A stretch of 38,214 nt of DNA from Dehalococcoidia bacterium (lineage in GTDB: Bacteria; Chloroflexota; Dehalococcoidia; Bin125). Numbering within the stretch: position 1 is the first letter of the stretch; each line of letters begins with the position of its first letter. A program made the translations under genes and the position numbers. Of the stretch, positions 31,471 to 38,214 are shown one piece after another. The notes beneath the pieces were generated by a model. The model saw nothing but the letters and a program-made list of their open reading frames with translations. It made no database searches and was not told the origin of the DNA. The stretch lies in contig JAJEBU010000128.1 in assembly GCA_022822375.1 (NCBI GenBank), forward strand, positions 1 through 38,214, read 5' to 3'.

Positions 31471-32901
31471 CTATCCAATCAGGCCCAGTCGCGTGCGCAC
31501 TTCGGCGACGGTCTGGCGGAACCAGCGGTCGGCCGGGCTGGGGTTTTCGCGCTGGAGCGCCTCTGCGACCTTTCGGTGCCCGTTGATCACCGTCGAGTGG
31601 TCGCGCCCGCCGACTTCTGCGCCGACCTGTGTGAGCGGCTTGTCGAGGTGTTCCTTGGCGAGGTAGAAGACGACGTGGCGGGGGCGGGTGACATCGCGTG
31701 TCCGGCGTGTGCCGATCAGCTGCTGCGGCGAGACGCCCGTGACGTCTGAGACCGCGGCAATCAGCTCCGCGATCTGCAGCACCTGCGGACGCTGCTGGCG
31801 CGTCTCGTGCTCCGAGAGAGAGCGCTCGACCAGTTCGCGAGAGACCGGTACGCGCTCGATGTCGGCCTGGACGCGGACCGTGTTCCAGCCGCCCAACAGC
31901 GTGCGCACGCTGCCGGCGGAACGATCGACGATCGCCTCCGCGGCGTCCGCGTCCAATGTGACCTGTGCTTCACTGCTGCAGCGCTCGAGCAGTGCGTGGC
32001 AGAGGGCCCGGTCGGCTGCGTCGATCTTGGTCAAGAAGCCGCTCTCGAAGCGCGTCACCAAGCGGTCTGACAGCCCCATCAAGCGGCGTGGGTGCATGTC
32101 CGACGCGATCACGATCTGGCGGCCGTCGCGTTGCAGCTCGTTGAAGACGTTGAAGAACTCTTCCTGCGCCTGCTCGGCCGTGCGAATCTTCTCGATGTCA
32201 TCCACGATCAGGATTTCGGCAGACTCGAAGGCTTCCTGAAAGTCGGGCCGCGAGCCGAGGCGCACGCTAGCGACGAATCCGCGCACGTAATCCTCCGTGT
32301 TGACGTAGACCAGGCGGTAGTCGTGGATCACGCGGTGTGCGATGGCTTCGAGCAGGTGCGTCTTGCCCTGTCCCGAGGGCGCATGGATGAAGAGCGGATT
32401 CATGTCGCCGCCAGGCTTCGCGGCGACGCGCTCGGCGGCGGCATGGGCGATCTGGTTGGAGTTGCCGACGATGAAGCGCTCGAACCTCGTGTGTGGGGAG
32501 AGGACCGGGTAGTGGCGCGCACGGCCCCGTTGCTGCGAGCGAGATCCCATCAGCGGCATGTTGCTGCTGTCCTGATCGGCCGGCGCGAGGTCTGGGCTGA
32601 CCTGCTCCTGCTGCGGCATCGGCGCGACCCGGAAGTCGATATCCAGGGGCCGGCCAGCGGCGTCGCGGACCGCTTGATGGACCTGCTGGTGGTAGCGCTC
32701 GAGCAGCGTCTGGCGGTTGATCGGGTTGGCGACGCCGACGAAGAACGTGCCGCCGCGAATCTCGATCGCGTGGGTGCCCTTGAAGTAGGTCTTGATCACG
32801 TCCGGCTCGAGCGTGTCCTGCAACAGGTGCAGGGCGTGGCGCCAGATCGCGATGTGGTCGGATTGGGGTCGGTCGCGGCGGTTTGGTGCAGGGCTAGCCA
32901 T
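31471..32901 (-). CDS. dnaA: Chromosomal replication initiator DnaA
   Basis: A 476-residue AAA+ initiator. Domain I is about 16-92. The linker (95-135) is Gln/Ser-rich. Domain III has the P-loop HAPSGQGKTHLLEAI (173-187), Walker B LIVDDIEKI (231-239) and the sensor/Arg-finger region LSDRLVTRFESG. Domain IV has RHVVFYLAKE and GGRDHSTVINGHRK, the box-recognition signature (usually GGRDHSTVLHA). The P-loop departs from the common YGGVGLGKTHL and the domain IV VING is unusual, so its DNA-site preference may be shifted. ATG 32901 with GAGAGG about 10 bases before. It is flanked by coaX and obgE; dnaN is absent from the window. Confidence 0.95.
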   Translation of the reverse strand: MASPAPNRRDRPQSDHIAIWRHALHLLQDTLEPDVIKTYFKGTHAIEIRGGTFFVGVANPINRQTLLERYHQQVHQAVRDAAGRPLDIDFRVAPMPQQEQVSPDLAPADQDSSNMPLMGSRSQQRGRARHYPVLSPHTRFERFIVGNSNQIAHAAAERVAAKPGGDMNPLFIHAPSGQGKTHLLEAIAHRVIHDYRLVYVNTEDYVRGFVASVRLGSRPDFQEAFESAEILIVDDIEKIRTAEQAQEEFFNVFNELQRDGRQIVIASDMHPRRLMGLSDRLVTRFESGFLTKIDAADRALCHALLERCSSEAQVTLDADAAEAIVDRSAGSVRTLLGGWNTVRVQADIERVPVSRELVERSLSEHETRQQRPQVLQIAELIAAVSDVTGVSPQQLIGTRRTRDVTRPRHVVFYLAKEHLDKPLTQVGAEVGGRDHSTVINGHRKVAEALQRENPSPADRWFRQTVAEVRTRLGLIG

Positions 32902-33123
32902 TCCGGAAAGCCTCTCGTGATGCGCTCCGCTTGGTCCTGGATTGGTGACCCGTGATCGCGCCCGCGCTCAGAGAGACTAGAGGCGAAATGTGGTCTCTGA
33001 CCAGATACGGTAGGCACGATCCGAAGCAGCCGCAAGCTTCCCCGTCACCCGCCTGTGGACGCTCTGGAAAACCCTCCGAGCGACCCTCCCGCGCACTTGC
33101 TCCGCACACCGTCCCGGCAATCA

Positions 33124-33148
33124 TAGAATAAAGACGGCAGGAGAGGCG
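33124..33148 (+). promoter_or_regulatory. coaX -10 and ribosome binding site
   Basis: TAGAAT (33124-33129, five of six to TATAAT) is followed by a strong GCAGGAGAGG ribosome binding site (33138-33147), eight bases before ATG 33156. This start has a leader, unlike many others here. Confidence 0.5.
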
Positions 33149-33155
33149 GCCGTCC

Positions 33156-33932
33156 ATGCTGATCGGGATCGATATCGGCAACACCACCCTGCAGATCGGC
33201 GTCTTTGACGACCGTAACATCGTGCACACTTGGCGTCTCGCGACCCAACACGACCGTCTGTCCGATGAGTACGGCATCCTCGTCGCCTCGCTGCTGCGCT
33301 CGGAAGGCATCCAGATCGATCAGATCGACGGCGCGATCGTCTCATCGGTCGTGCCGGTGCTCGCGCCGGTCTTCCAGGAGGTCTGCCGCAAGTTCCTGCG
33401 CACCGAGCCGTTGCTCGTCTCGCAGCACATGCGCAAGCCGGTCCGCATCGCCATCGAGCACACCGAGGAGCTGGGCGCTGACCGCATCGTCGACGCCGTC
33501 GCGGCGGTCGCGCGGCACGGGCCGCCTCCGCTGATCGTGGTCGACTTCGGGACGGCGACGGTTTTCGACGCCATCAACGAGGACGGCGTCTACGTCGGCG
33601 GCGCGATTTCGCCGGGCATCGGAATCTCCACCGATGCGCTCTTCAACCGCGCCAGCCGACTCGGCCGCATTGACCTGGAGCGCCCGCCGACGGCGATCGG
33701 CACGCGCACCGAGACGGCGTTGCAGTCGGGCATTCTGTTCGGCTACGTCGGACTGGTCGAAGGCATCATTGGCCGCTTCCGCGAGGAACTCGGCCCCGCG
33801 AGGGTCGTCGCCACTGGCGGCTGGGCGCCGCGCATTGCGGAGGAAACTGACATCCTCGACATCGTTGACGAGGACTTGATCCTCTGGGGTCTGTGCGAGC
33901 TCTACTACTACAACGCCGAAGGCACACCATGA
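33156..33932 (+). CDS. coaX: Type III pantothenate kinase
   Basis: CoaX, 258 residues, ASKHA-fold kinase phosphorylating pantothenate, the first CoA step. It begins MLIGIDIGNTTLQIGVF (phosphate 1), then GADRIVDAVAAVA near 106-118, VVDFGTATVFDAI (128-140), and GGAISPGIGISTDAL. All the usual motifs are present. Its stop overlaps the coaBC ATG (ATGA), so the two CoA genes are coupled. Unaffected by CoA feedback in known CoaX. Confidence 0.96.
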   Translation: MLIGIDIGNTTLQIGVFDDRNIVHTWRLATQHDRLSDEYGILVASLLRSEGIQIDQIDGAIVSSVVPVLAPVFQEVCRKFLRTEPLLVSQHMRKPVRIAIEHTEELGADRIVDAVAAVARHGPPPLIVVDFGTATVFDAINEDGVYVGGAISPGIGISTDALFNRASRLGRIDLERPPTAIGTRTETALQSGILFGYVGLVEGIIGRFREELGPARVVATGGWAPRIAEETDILDIVDEDLILWGLCELYYYNAEGTP

Positions 33933-35185
33933 GCAGTGATGCGAGAGCTGTCGACAGCGCTGAACGGGCGTCGGCGCCGCAACCATTGAGCGGTCGCCGC
34001 GTCTGCCTGGGCGTGACGGGCAGCATCTCGGCCTACAAGAGCGTCGAGGCGGCCCGCCGCCTCGAGGACGCCGGCGCGATCGTCGACGTCGCGATGACGC
34101 CATCGGCGGCGCGCTTCATTCCGCCGCTGACGTACCGATCACTGGTCAAGGGTGAGGTCGCTGCCGACCTCTGGGATCCGGCCGCGCCGGCGGAACAGCA
34201 TGTGGCGATGGGTCGGCGCGCCGACGCCATGCTGGTCGCGCCCGCTTCCGCCACGACGATCGCGAAGCTGGCCCAGGGCATCGGCGACAACCCGGTCACG
34301 CTGACTGCCCTTGCCAGTTCCGCGCCGCTGGTCGTTGCGCCGGCGATGGATGCCGTGATGTTCGCGCAGCCGTCCGTGCAGGCCAACCTCGAGCTGCTCA
34401 AGGCGCGCGGCGCGTTCATCGCGGGACCGGCCATCGGCCGGCTGGCCTCCGGCGGACAGGGGTTGGGCCGTCTGCTCGAGCCGATTGAGCTGGCTGCAGC
34501 GGTGCGGTCCGCGATTGGACGCAGCGTCGGCGACCTGAGGAGCCGCCACATCATCGTCACCGCCGGCGGAACGCGCGAGCCGATTGATCCCGTGCGGTTC
34601 GTGGGCAATCACTCCAGCGGCAAGATGGGCGTCGCCGTCGCCGAGGCAGCGCGTGATCAGGGTGCGGCGGTCACGCTGATCACCACCCAACCGCCGCCGC
34701 AGGGCCGCTACGGGATCGTCGTGCGGGAGGTCCAGACAGCACTTGAGATGCAGGCCGAGATTCAGCAGGCTGCGCGCGGCGCGCATGCGCTCGTGATGGC
34801 GGCTGCAGTCGCCGACTATCGACCCGCCGAGGCCGCCGAGTCGAAGCTGAAGAAGCAGGACGCCGATCAGGACGGGATGACGCTCGAACTGATCGAGAAT
34901 CCCGATGTCGTGGCCTCTATCGACGCGCCCAAGCTGCTCAAAGTGGGATTCGCGGCCGAGACCGACGATCTCATCGCCAACGCACAGTCGAAGATCGCCA
35001 AGAAAGGTCTGGCGTTCATCGTCGCCAACGACGTCTCCCAGTCAGATGCCGGCTTCCAGGTCGACACCAATCGCGTGGTGATCCTCGACGCGGACGGCGG
35101 GATCGAGCGGCTGCCGCTCTTGCACAAGTACGACGTTGGGGCGGCGATCCTCGATCGGTTGCGGCGGCTCCCGAGTTGGGCGTAG
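33929..35185 (+). CDS. coaBC: Bifunctional CoaBC (PPC decarboxylase/PPC synthetase)
   Basis: A 418-residue enzyme making phosphopantothenoylcysteine and then decarboxylating it to 4'-phosphopantetheine. The FMN-binding CoaC part has GVTGSISAYKSVEAARRL, catalytic His91 (EQHVAMG) and PASATT (105-110, instead of PASANT). The PxMNxxMW motif is PAMDAVMF (138-145), and the substrate-clamp Cys is Ser in RLASGGQGLGR (171-181). CoaB from about 206 has TAGGTREPIDPVRFVGNHSS, then KMG and AAAVADYRP. The Asn and Cys changes also occur in the actinobacterial relatives I know of, so they need not mean loss. ATG 33929 overlaps the coaX stop. Confidence 0.95.
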   Translation: MSSDARAVDSAERASAPQPLSGRRVCLGVTGSISAYKSVEAARRLEDAGAIVDVAMTPSAARFIPPLTYRSLVKGEVAADLWDPAAPAEQHVAMGRRADAMLVAPASATTIAKLAQGIGDNPVTLTALASSAPLVVAPAMDAVMFAQPSVQANLELLKARGAFIAGPAIGRLASGGQGLGRLLEPIELAAAVRSAIGRSVGDLRSRHIIVTAGGTREPIDPVRFVGNHSSGKMGVAVAEAARDQGAAVTLITTQPPPQGRYGIVVREVQTALEMQAEIQQAARGAHALVMAAAVADYRPAEAAESKLKKQDADQDGMTLELIENPDVVASIDAPKLLKVGFAAETDDLIANAQSKIAKKGLAFIVANDVSQSDAGFQVDTNRVVILDADGGIERLPLLHKYDVGAAILDRLRRLPSWA

Positions 35186-35230
35186 GATCAGGCGGTCGGT
35201 CCAGGCGGTGCAGCGAAGATCGGAAACGGG

Positions 35231-35267
35231 CGCTGCCCTGACGCTGTGACGCCGAGCAGGGGCAGCG
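35231..35267. repeat. Inverted repeat after coaBC
   Basis: CGCTGCCC (35231-35238) pairs with GGGCAGCG (35260-35267) around 21 bases, in the 107-base gap before the secreted protein. No T-tract follows. It may be a weak terminator for coaBC or a regulatory hairpin. Confidence 0.35.
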
Positions 35268-35307
35268 GGCACGGGGCATGTGAGGGTCAGCGGTGAGGAA
35301 GAGCAGC

Positions 35308-36480
35308 ATGAGACGCACACTCCTTGGCTTGTCGCTGATTGGCGCGATGGCCGTTGCCGCGATCAGCCTGGCCTCCGGCGGCCCACAAGCGCTCGCAGCG
35401 GTCGATGGAGGCGGGCAGAGTTCTGTTCAACTGAACTGTCAACCGGTCACGAACAACCCAAATCTCGTCGGCTGCATCCTGGTGAGCCCGGTCCCGCTGG
35501 ACTTGGCTGCCGGCGAAGGTGTTGAGTTTCAACTCACCGTGGGCGGCGCAACGCAGGATGTGACCACCACGCAGACGGAGAACCCGACGTTCCGTGCGAG
35601 CAGCAGTTGCGGTGCCGGCGCCGGCCACTGCTACCGATTCTCATTCTCCTCGCCGCAGTCCGATAGCGGCGATCTGCAAGTCCGTAACGTGCAGCCGATC
35701 GGCTGGGCGCCGCCGACGACAACACCAGTTGTCGTCGAGCACCCGCTGACGGCCGCCGCGGTGCAGCAGGAAGCGCCGCAAGATGAGGGCGACGAGCAGA
35801 CCGCCGAACAGGGCGATGAACAGGGTGCCGATTCGAGCACGGCCGCGGATGATGAAGCGGCGCAACCTGAGACCGCCGCTACGCAGGTCAGCGGTGTGCA
35901 ACCTGCTGATTGGAGCACGGTGGCATCGACTCCTGTCGCCGTTGAGCAGCCACAAGTGGCCGCCACGGTGCAACAGGACGCCGTTCAGGACCAAGACTCA
36001 ACGGACCAGGACGTCACAGAGGGTGAACCGGCAGACGATGAGGAGACGCCGTCAGACGACAAGCCCCCGGCCGACTCGAGCAACGTGCTTGAGGAAGAGC
36101 CCACCGGGCCAGGCGTCGTCCGCATTCACAACGACGGCCAGACCATCACGTTCGACGAGGGCAACGACGGCGTCGACGAGGATGACGAGCAGCACGAGTA
36201 CGACGCCACAGATCGTGGAGATACGGTTGAAGAAATCGAGCAGACCGACAAAGTGCTGGATAAGGTCGAGAACCGCGACAGCAGCGAGAACGTCGTGATC
36301 ACCGCACCAGACGGCACGCAAACTGACGAGCAACAAGAGAACGCGATCGACATTGAGCGAGCGCTCGCGGAGCGTGGCGAGCCCTACACCGTCTGCTTCG
36401 ACGCCGTCACCTTCACGACCCCCAAGGGTGAGGTCAAGACGTACGAGGCGTACTGCGTCGTGGTCACGCCAGGCCAATAG
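35308..36480 (+). CDS. Secreted acidic protein with internal duplication, unknown
   Basis: A 390-residue protein not recognised. It has a clear signal peptide (MRRTLLGLSLIGAMAVAAIS, cleavage after about A30, ...QALA). A strand-rich domain follows (31-128) with four cysteines (44, 56, 101, 108) likely to form disulfides. Then come two 36-residue repeats, 128-163 and 197-232. They share VQP...W, TPV-VEQP/EHP and VQQ(E/D)A, and are separated by a Glu/Asp/Gln-rich linker. The C-terminal domain (about 268-390) is acidic (DEGNDGVDEDDEQHEYD) and ends with a beta segment containing two Cys (CFDAVTFTT; YCVVVTPGQ). ATG 35308 is preferred over GTG 35293 because GAGGAAGAG precedes it. Exported, function unknown. 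Confidence 0.88.
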   Translation: MRRTLLGLSLIGAMAVAAISLASGGPQALAAVDGGGQSSVQLNCQPVTNNPNLVGCILVSPVPLDLAAGEGVEFQLTVGGATQDVTTTQTENPTFRASSSCGAGAGHCYRFSFSSPQSDSGDLQVRNVQPIGWAPPTTTPVVVEHPLTAAAVQQEAPQDEGDEQTAEQGDEQGADSSTAADDEAAQPETAATQVSGVQPADWSTVASTPVAVEQPQVAATVQQDAVQDQDSTDQDVTEGEPADDEETPSDDKPPADSSNVLEEEPTGPGVVRIHNDGQTITFDEGNDGVDEDDEQHEYDATDRGDTVEEIEQTDKVLDKVENRDSSENVVITAPDGTQTDEQQENAIDIERALAERGEPYTVCFDAVTFTTPKGEVKTYEAYCVVVTPGQ

Positions 36481-36545
36481 CTGGGGACGCGGCCGCTCCG
36501 GTTTGGCTTGGGCGATCCCGCCGGCCCGGCCCGCGCCAAGCAGCG

Positions 36546-36863
36546 TTACCTGAGCTTGACCGCTGTGCCGTACATGTAGACCTCAGCCATGTTCTGGCCC
36601 ACATCCGAGCTCTCCATCTTCATCCCCACGATCGCATCGGCGCCCATCGATTCCGCCGACGCCACGAGCTTCTCCAGCACTTGCTCCCGCGTTTCGGTCA
36701 TCAGCTTCGTGTAGGCGTGGATCTCTCCGCCCATCATGCTCTTGATCCCGGCGAGGATGTCTCGGCCCACGTTGCGGGAACGCACACTGTTGGCGCTGAC
36801 GAGGCCGAGCACGTCCGCGATCTCGTGATTGGGCACTGTGTCCGTCGTGACGATCAGCATCAT
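36546..36863 (-). CDS. YbjQ family (UPF0145) heavy-metal-binding-type protein
   Basis: A 105-residue UPF0145/YbjQ protein: TTDTVPNHEIADVLGLVSAN at the start, then VRSRNVGRDILAGIKSMMGG and ADAIVGMKMESSDVG. These form a barrel-like oligomer; the role is unknown and the heavy-metal label is historical. GAGGAG lies before TTG-ATG-ATG; ATG 36863 or 36860 is used. It starts at the last base of the PAP2 gene, so it is translated with it. Confidence 0.93.
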   Translation of the reverse strand: MMLIVTTDTVPNHEIADVLGLVSANSVRSRNVGRDILAGIKSMMGGEIHAYTKLMTETREQVLEKLVASAESMGADAIVGMKMESSDVGQNMAEVYMYGTAVKLR

Positions 36864-37585
36864 CAACTCCTCTGAATCTGAACCGGGGATCTGAACGTCA
36901 GCCTAGTGAAGAGCACCGCGAGTATCCACGCGATGGCGCAGACGCCCATCCCCGCGAACGCGTCGAGCGTCCAATGGTTGGCCGTCGCCACGACGGCCCA
37001 GCTCTGCGAGAGCGGGATCGCAACGGCGAGCAGCCGCGTCCAGCGGCGCTCCGACATGCGCCACAGCGCCAGTCCGGCGAGCAGCGCCCAACCGACGTGC
37101 AACGACGGCAGCGCCGCATAGGGGTTGACGAATAGCCCGACCTCCTGCGCCTGATAGGCCGGCGCCGCTCGGATCGCGAGTGTGTCGACGTAGCCGAGCT
37201 CCGGCATCAGCCGCGGCGGGGCGGTGGGGAACAGGTAGTAGGAGACCATGCCGATCGCCGCAGACACGAGCAGCGCACTGCGGAATATCCGCCAAGTGGC
37301 ACGGTCGGAGCGCCAGAGCCACAGCGCGACCACGATCAGCAGCGGCATGTGGCCCCAGAAGTACGTCCCGTTGGCGAGGTCGATCAGCGCGTCGGAGTGG
37401 AGGATCGCCTCATGGATGGCGGCTTCCCAATCGAGCCGCAGGCGTTGCTCGAGGTCGAGGATGTCTCGAGCCCGCTGGAACGCTTCCTCCGCCCGGTCGG
37501 AGACGGCGCCGCGCACCAGGTAGTAGACCAGCGCGGCCGCGGCCACCGCCGCGAGCTCCTGCAGAAACGGCCGCCAGCGTGTCAT
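36863..37585 (-). CDS. PAP2 superfamily (Aur1-like) membrane phosphatase/transferase
   Basis: A 240-residue membrane protein with about six helices. The PAP2 site is split as in the family: PTAPPR (120-125), SLHVGW (161-166, His163), and HWTLDAF (204-210, His204 and Asp208). The layout resembles the inositolphosphotransferase Aur1/Ipt1 subgroup more than simple phosphatases; the substrate (lipid phosphate or head-group transfer) is unknown. A TAGCGT -10 lies six bases before the ATG, leaderless. The downstream YbjQ gene overlaps by one base. Confidence 0.93.
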   Translation of the reverse strand: MTRWRPFLQELAAVAAAALVYYLVRGAVSDRAEEAFQRARDILDLEQRLRLDWEAAIHEAILHSDALIDLANGTYFWGHMPLLIVVALWLWRSDRATWRIFRSALLVSAAIGMVSYYLFPTAPPRLMPELGYVDTLAIRAAPAYQAQEVGLFVNPYAALPSLHVGWALLAGLALWRMSERRWTRLLAVAIPLSQSWAVVATANHWTLDAFAGMGVCAIAWILAVLFTRLTFRSPVQIQRS

Positions 37586-37591
37586 CCGTCC

Positions 37592-37597
37592 ACGCTA
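37592..37597 (-). promoter_or_regulatory. -10 element of the PAP2 gene (leaderless)
   Basis: TAGCGT on the minus strand, then six bases, then ATG 37585. It again follows TAnnnT-N6-ATG with no ribosome binding site. The divergent pepA start is 110 bases away. Confidence 0.5.
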
Positions 37598-37694
37598 GAG
37601 CGTGTGCCGACCGCCAGCGGGCACCGCATTCGTGAACAAGATGGGGAGCGTTACGATAGAGCCGACTGCCAGATTCACGGCTAGAGAGACCGAC

Positions 37695-38214
37695 ATGGAC
37701 ATCATTGCCAGCGGCCAGCCCGCGCTGGAGGCTGCCACCGACCACCTGCTGATTTTCGCGACCAAGGACGACGACATCCTCGAAGGCGGCGCGCTGCGCC
37801 AGCTCAACGACGCGCTGGACGGTGGACTCGCGCCGCTGGCCGCTTCGGGCGAGCTCTCGGGCGCTCTCAACGAGGCCGTCGTCGTGCACACCTTCGGCCG
37901 CACTGCCGCGCCGCGCGTCGTGATCGCCGGGCTGGGCCCGGCCAAGCAGCTGGGCGCCGACGAGATTCGCCACGCCGCAGCGACCGGCGCGCGCCAGGCG
38001 CGCTCGCTGGCCTCAGGCGCGCTTGCCGTGGCCGTCGACGGCGAGTCCTGCGGGTTGACAACGGAAGAAATCGCCAGCGCCATCGCCGAAGGCCTCGACC
38101 TCGGCCTCTACCGATTCGACCGCCACCAGTCGCCGAAGAAGACACCCAATGTGCTCGAGCGCGTCTCTCTGCACGCGGACAACGTGAGCGGCGTCGAGGC
38201 GGGCATCGCCGAGG
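37695..38214 (+). CDS. pepA: Leucyl aminopeptidase (M17), N-terminal part, runs off window
   Basis: From ATG 37695 the frame is open to the window end (173 residues). The sequence matches the N-terminal macro-like domain of leucyl aminopeptidase: VVVHTFGRTAAPRVVIAGLG near 56-75, GADEIRHAAATGARQARSL, then IAEGLDLGLYRFDRHQSPKK, the conserved run before the metal domain. The metal-binding catalytic half lies beyond 38214. These enzymes release N-terminal residues in the cytosol and can bind DNA. TACGAT near 37652 could be its -10. The symbol is given by family resemblance. Confidence 0.9.
   Translation, partial: MDIIASGQPALEAATDHLLIFATKDDDILEGGALRQLNDALDGGLAPLAASGELSGALNEAVVVHTFGRTAAPRVVIAGLGPAKQLGADEIRHAAATGARQARSLASGALAVAVDGESCGLTTEEIASAIAEGLDLGLYRFDRHQSPKKTPNVLERVSLHADNVSGVEAGIAE

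Noticed and set aside
32902-33155. oriC upstream of dnaA
   Set aside because: Only weak DnaA-box-like matches and no AT-rich tract; cannot be supported without skew.

Overview
This is a high-G+C bacterial chromosome segment (roughly two-thirds G+C by eye), densely coded with many 1-20 nt gene overlaps. The lipid II amidation pair MurT/GatD, an Obg with a C-terminal OCT domain, type III pantothenate kinase, DUF433/PIN-like modules, a crotonase next to a family III CoA-transferase, and leaderless promoters of TAnnnT type fit a Gram-positive-related lineage. Chloroflexota (Dehalococcoidia/SAR202-like) is my best guess, but this is inference from gene content and no rRNA is present.

Layout. 1-1124: a tRNA-Lys(TTT) gene with a decayed conjugative coupling-ATPase pseudogene beside it, bracketed by an 18-bp imperfect direct repeat; this looks like the scar of an integrated element. 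1172-2595: a DHFR-like reductase converging on a class II aldolase. 2653-8851: an ECF sigma factor, a cysteine-free anti-sigma-like membrane protein, then the riboflavin genes ribD (fused to a GNAT-like domain), ribE, ribBA and ribH in one run. 8930-10085: a DUF433/PIN-like toxin-antitoxin-type pair. 10123-12274: two tandem AhpD-like genes, each interrupted by an in-frame TGA exactly where the second catalytic cysteine should be. They are read here as selenoproteins with downstream stem-loops. 12430-15615: a crotonase and a double-domain CoA-transferase broken by a one-base frameshift, expressed divergently from the AhpD pair across a palindrome that has an ECF-type promoter layout on both strands.

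15635-25255 is almost entirely minus strand: small unknown proteins, an M23 peptidase-like protein, a metal-binding HMA protein, GatD, MurT (zinc-ribbon cysteines absent), a site-2 protease with CBS domains, a HAD hydrolase, TatA, a HEPN protein with an unknown partner, two XdhC/CoxI proteins and YchF. 25310-38214 is mostly housekeeping: a methyltransferase-like protein, gyrB, trmO, a NUDIX hydrolase, nadD, obgE, dnaA, coaX-coaBC, a secreted acidic repeat protein, a YbjQ-family protein, a PAP2 enzyme and the start of leucyl aminopeptidase.

How genes work together: the sigma/anti-sigma pair sits directly upstream of the flavin operon and may couple it to stress. The GGGAAC-N16-CGTT palindrome in front of the two AhpD-like genes could be a target of such a sigma factor, giving a possible sigma-peroxidase-flavin redox response. 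CoaX and CoaBC give successive steps to CoA. MurT and GatD form one enzyme. The main candidate for something new is the tandem CxxU AhpD pair with its bidirectional promoter palindrome; no selenocysteine machinery lies inside this window to confirm it.
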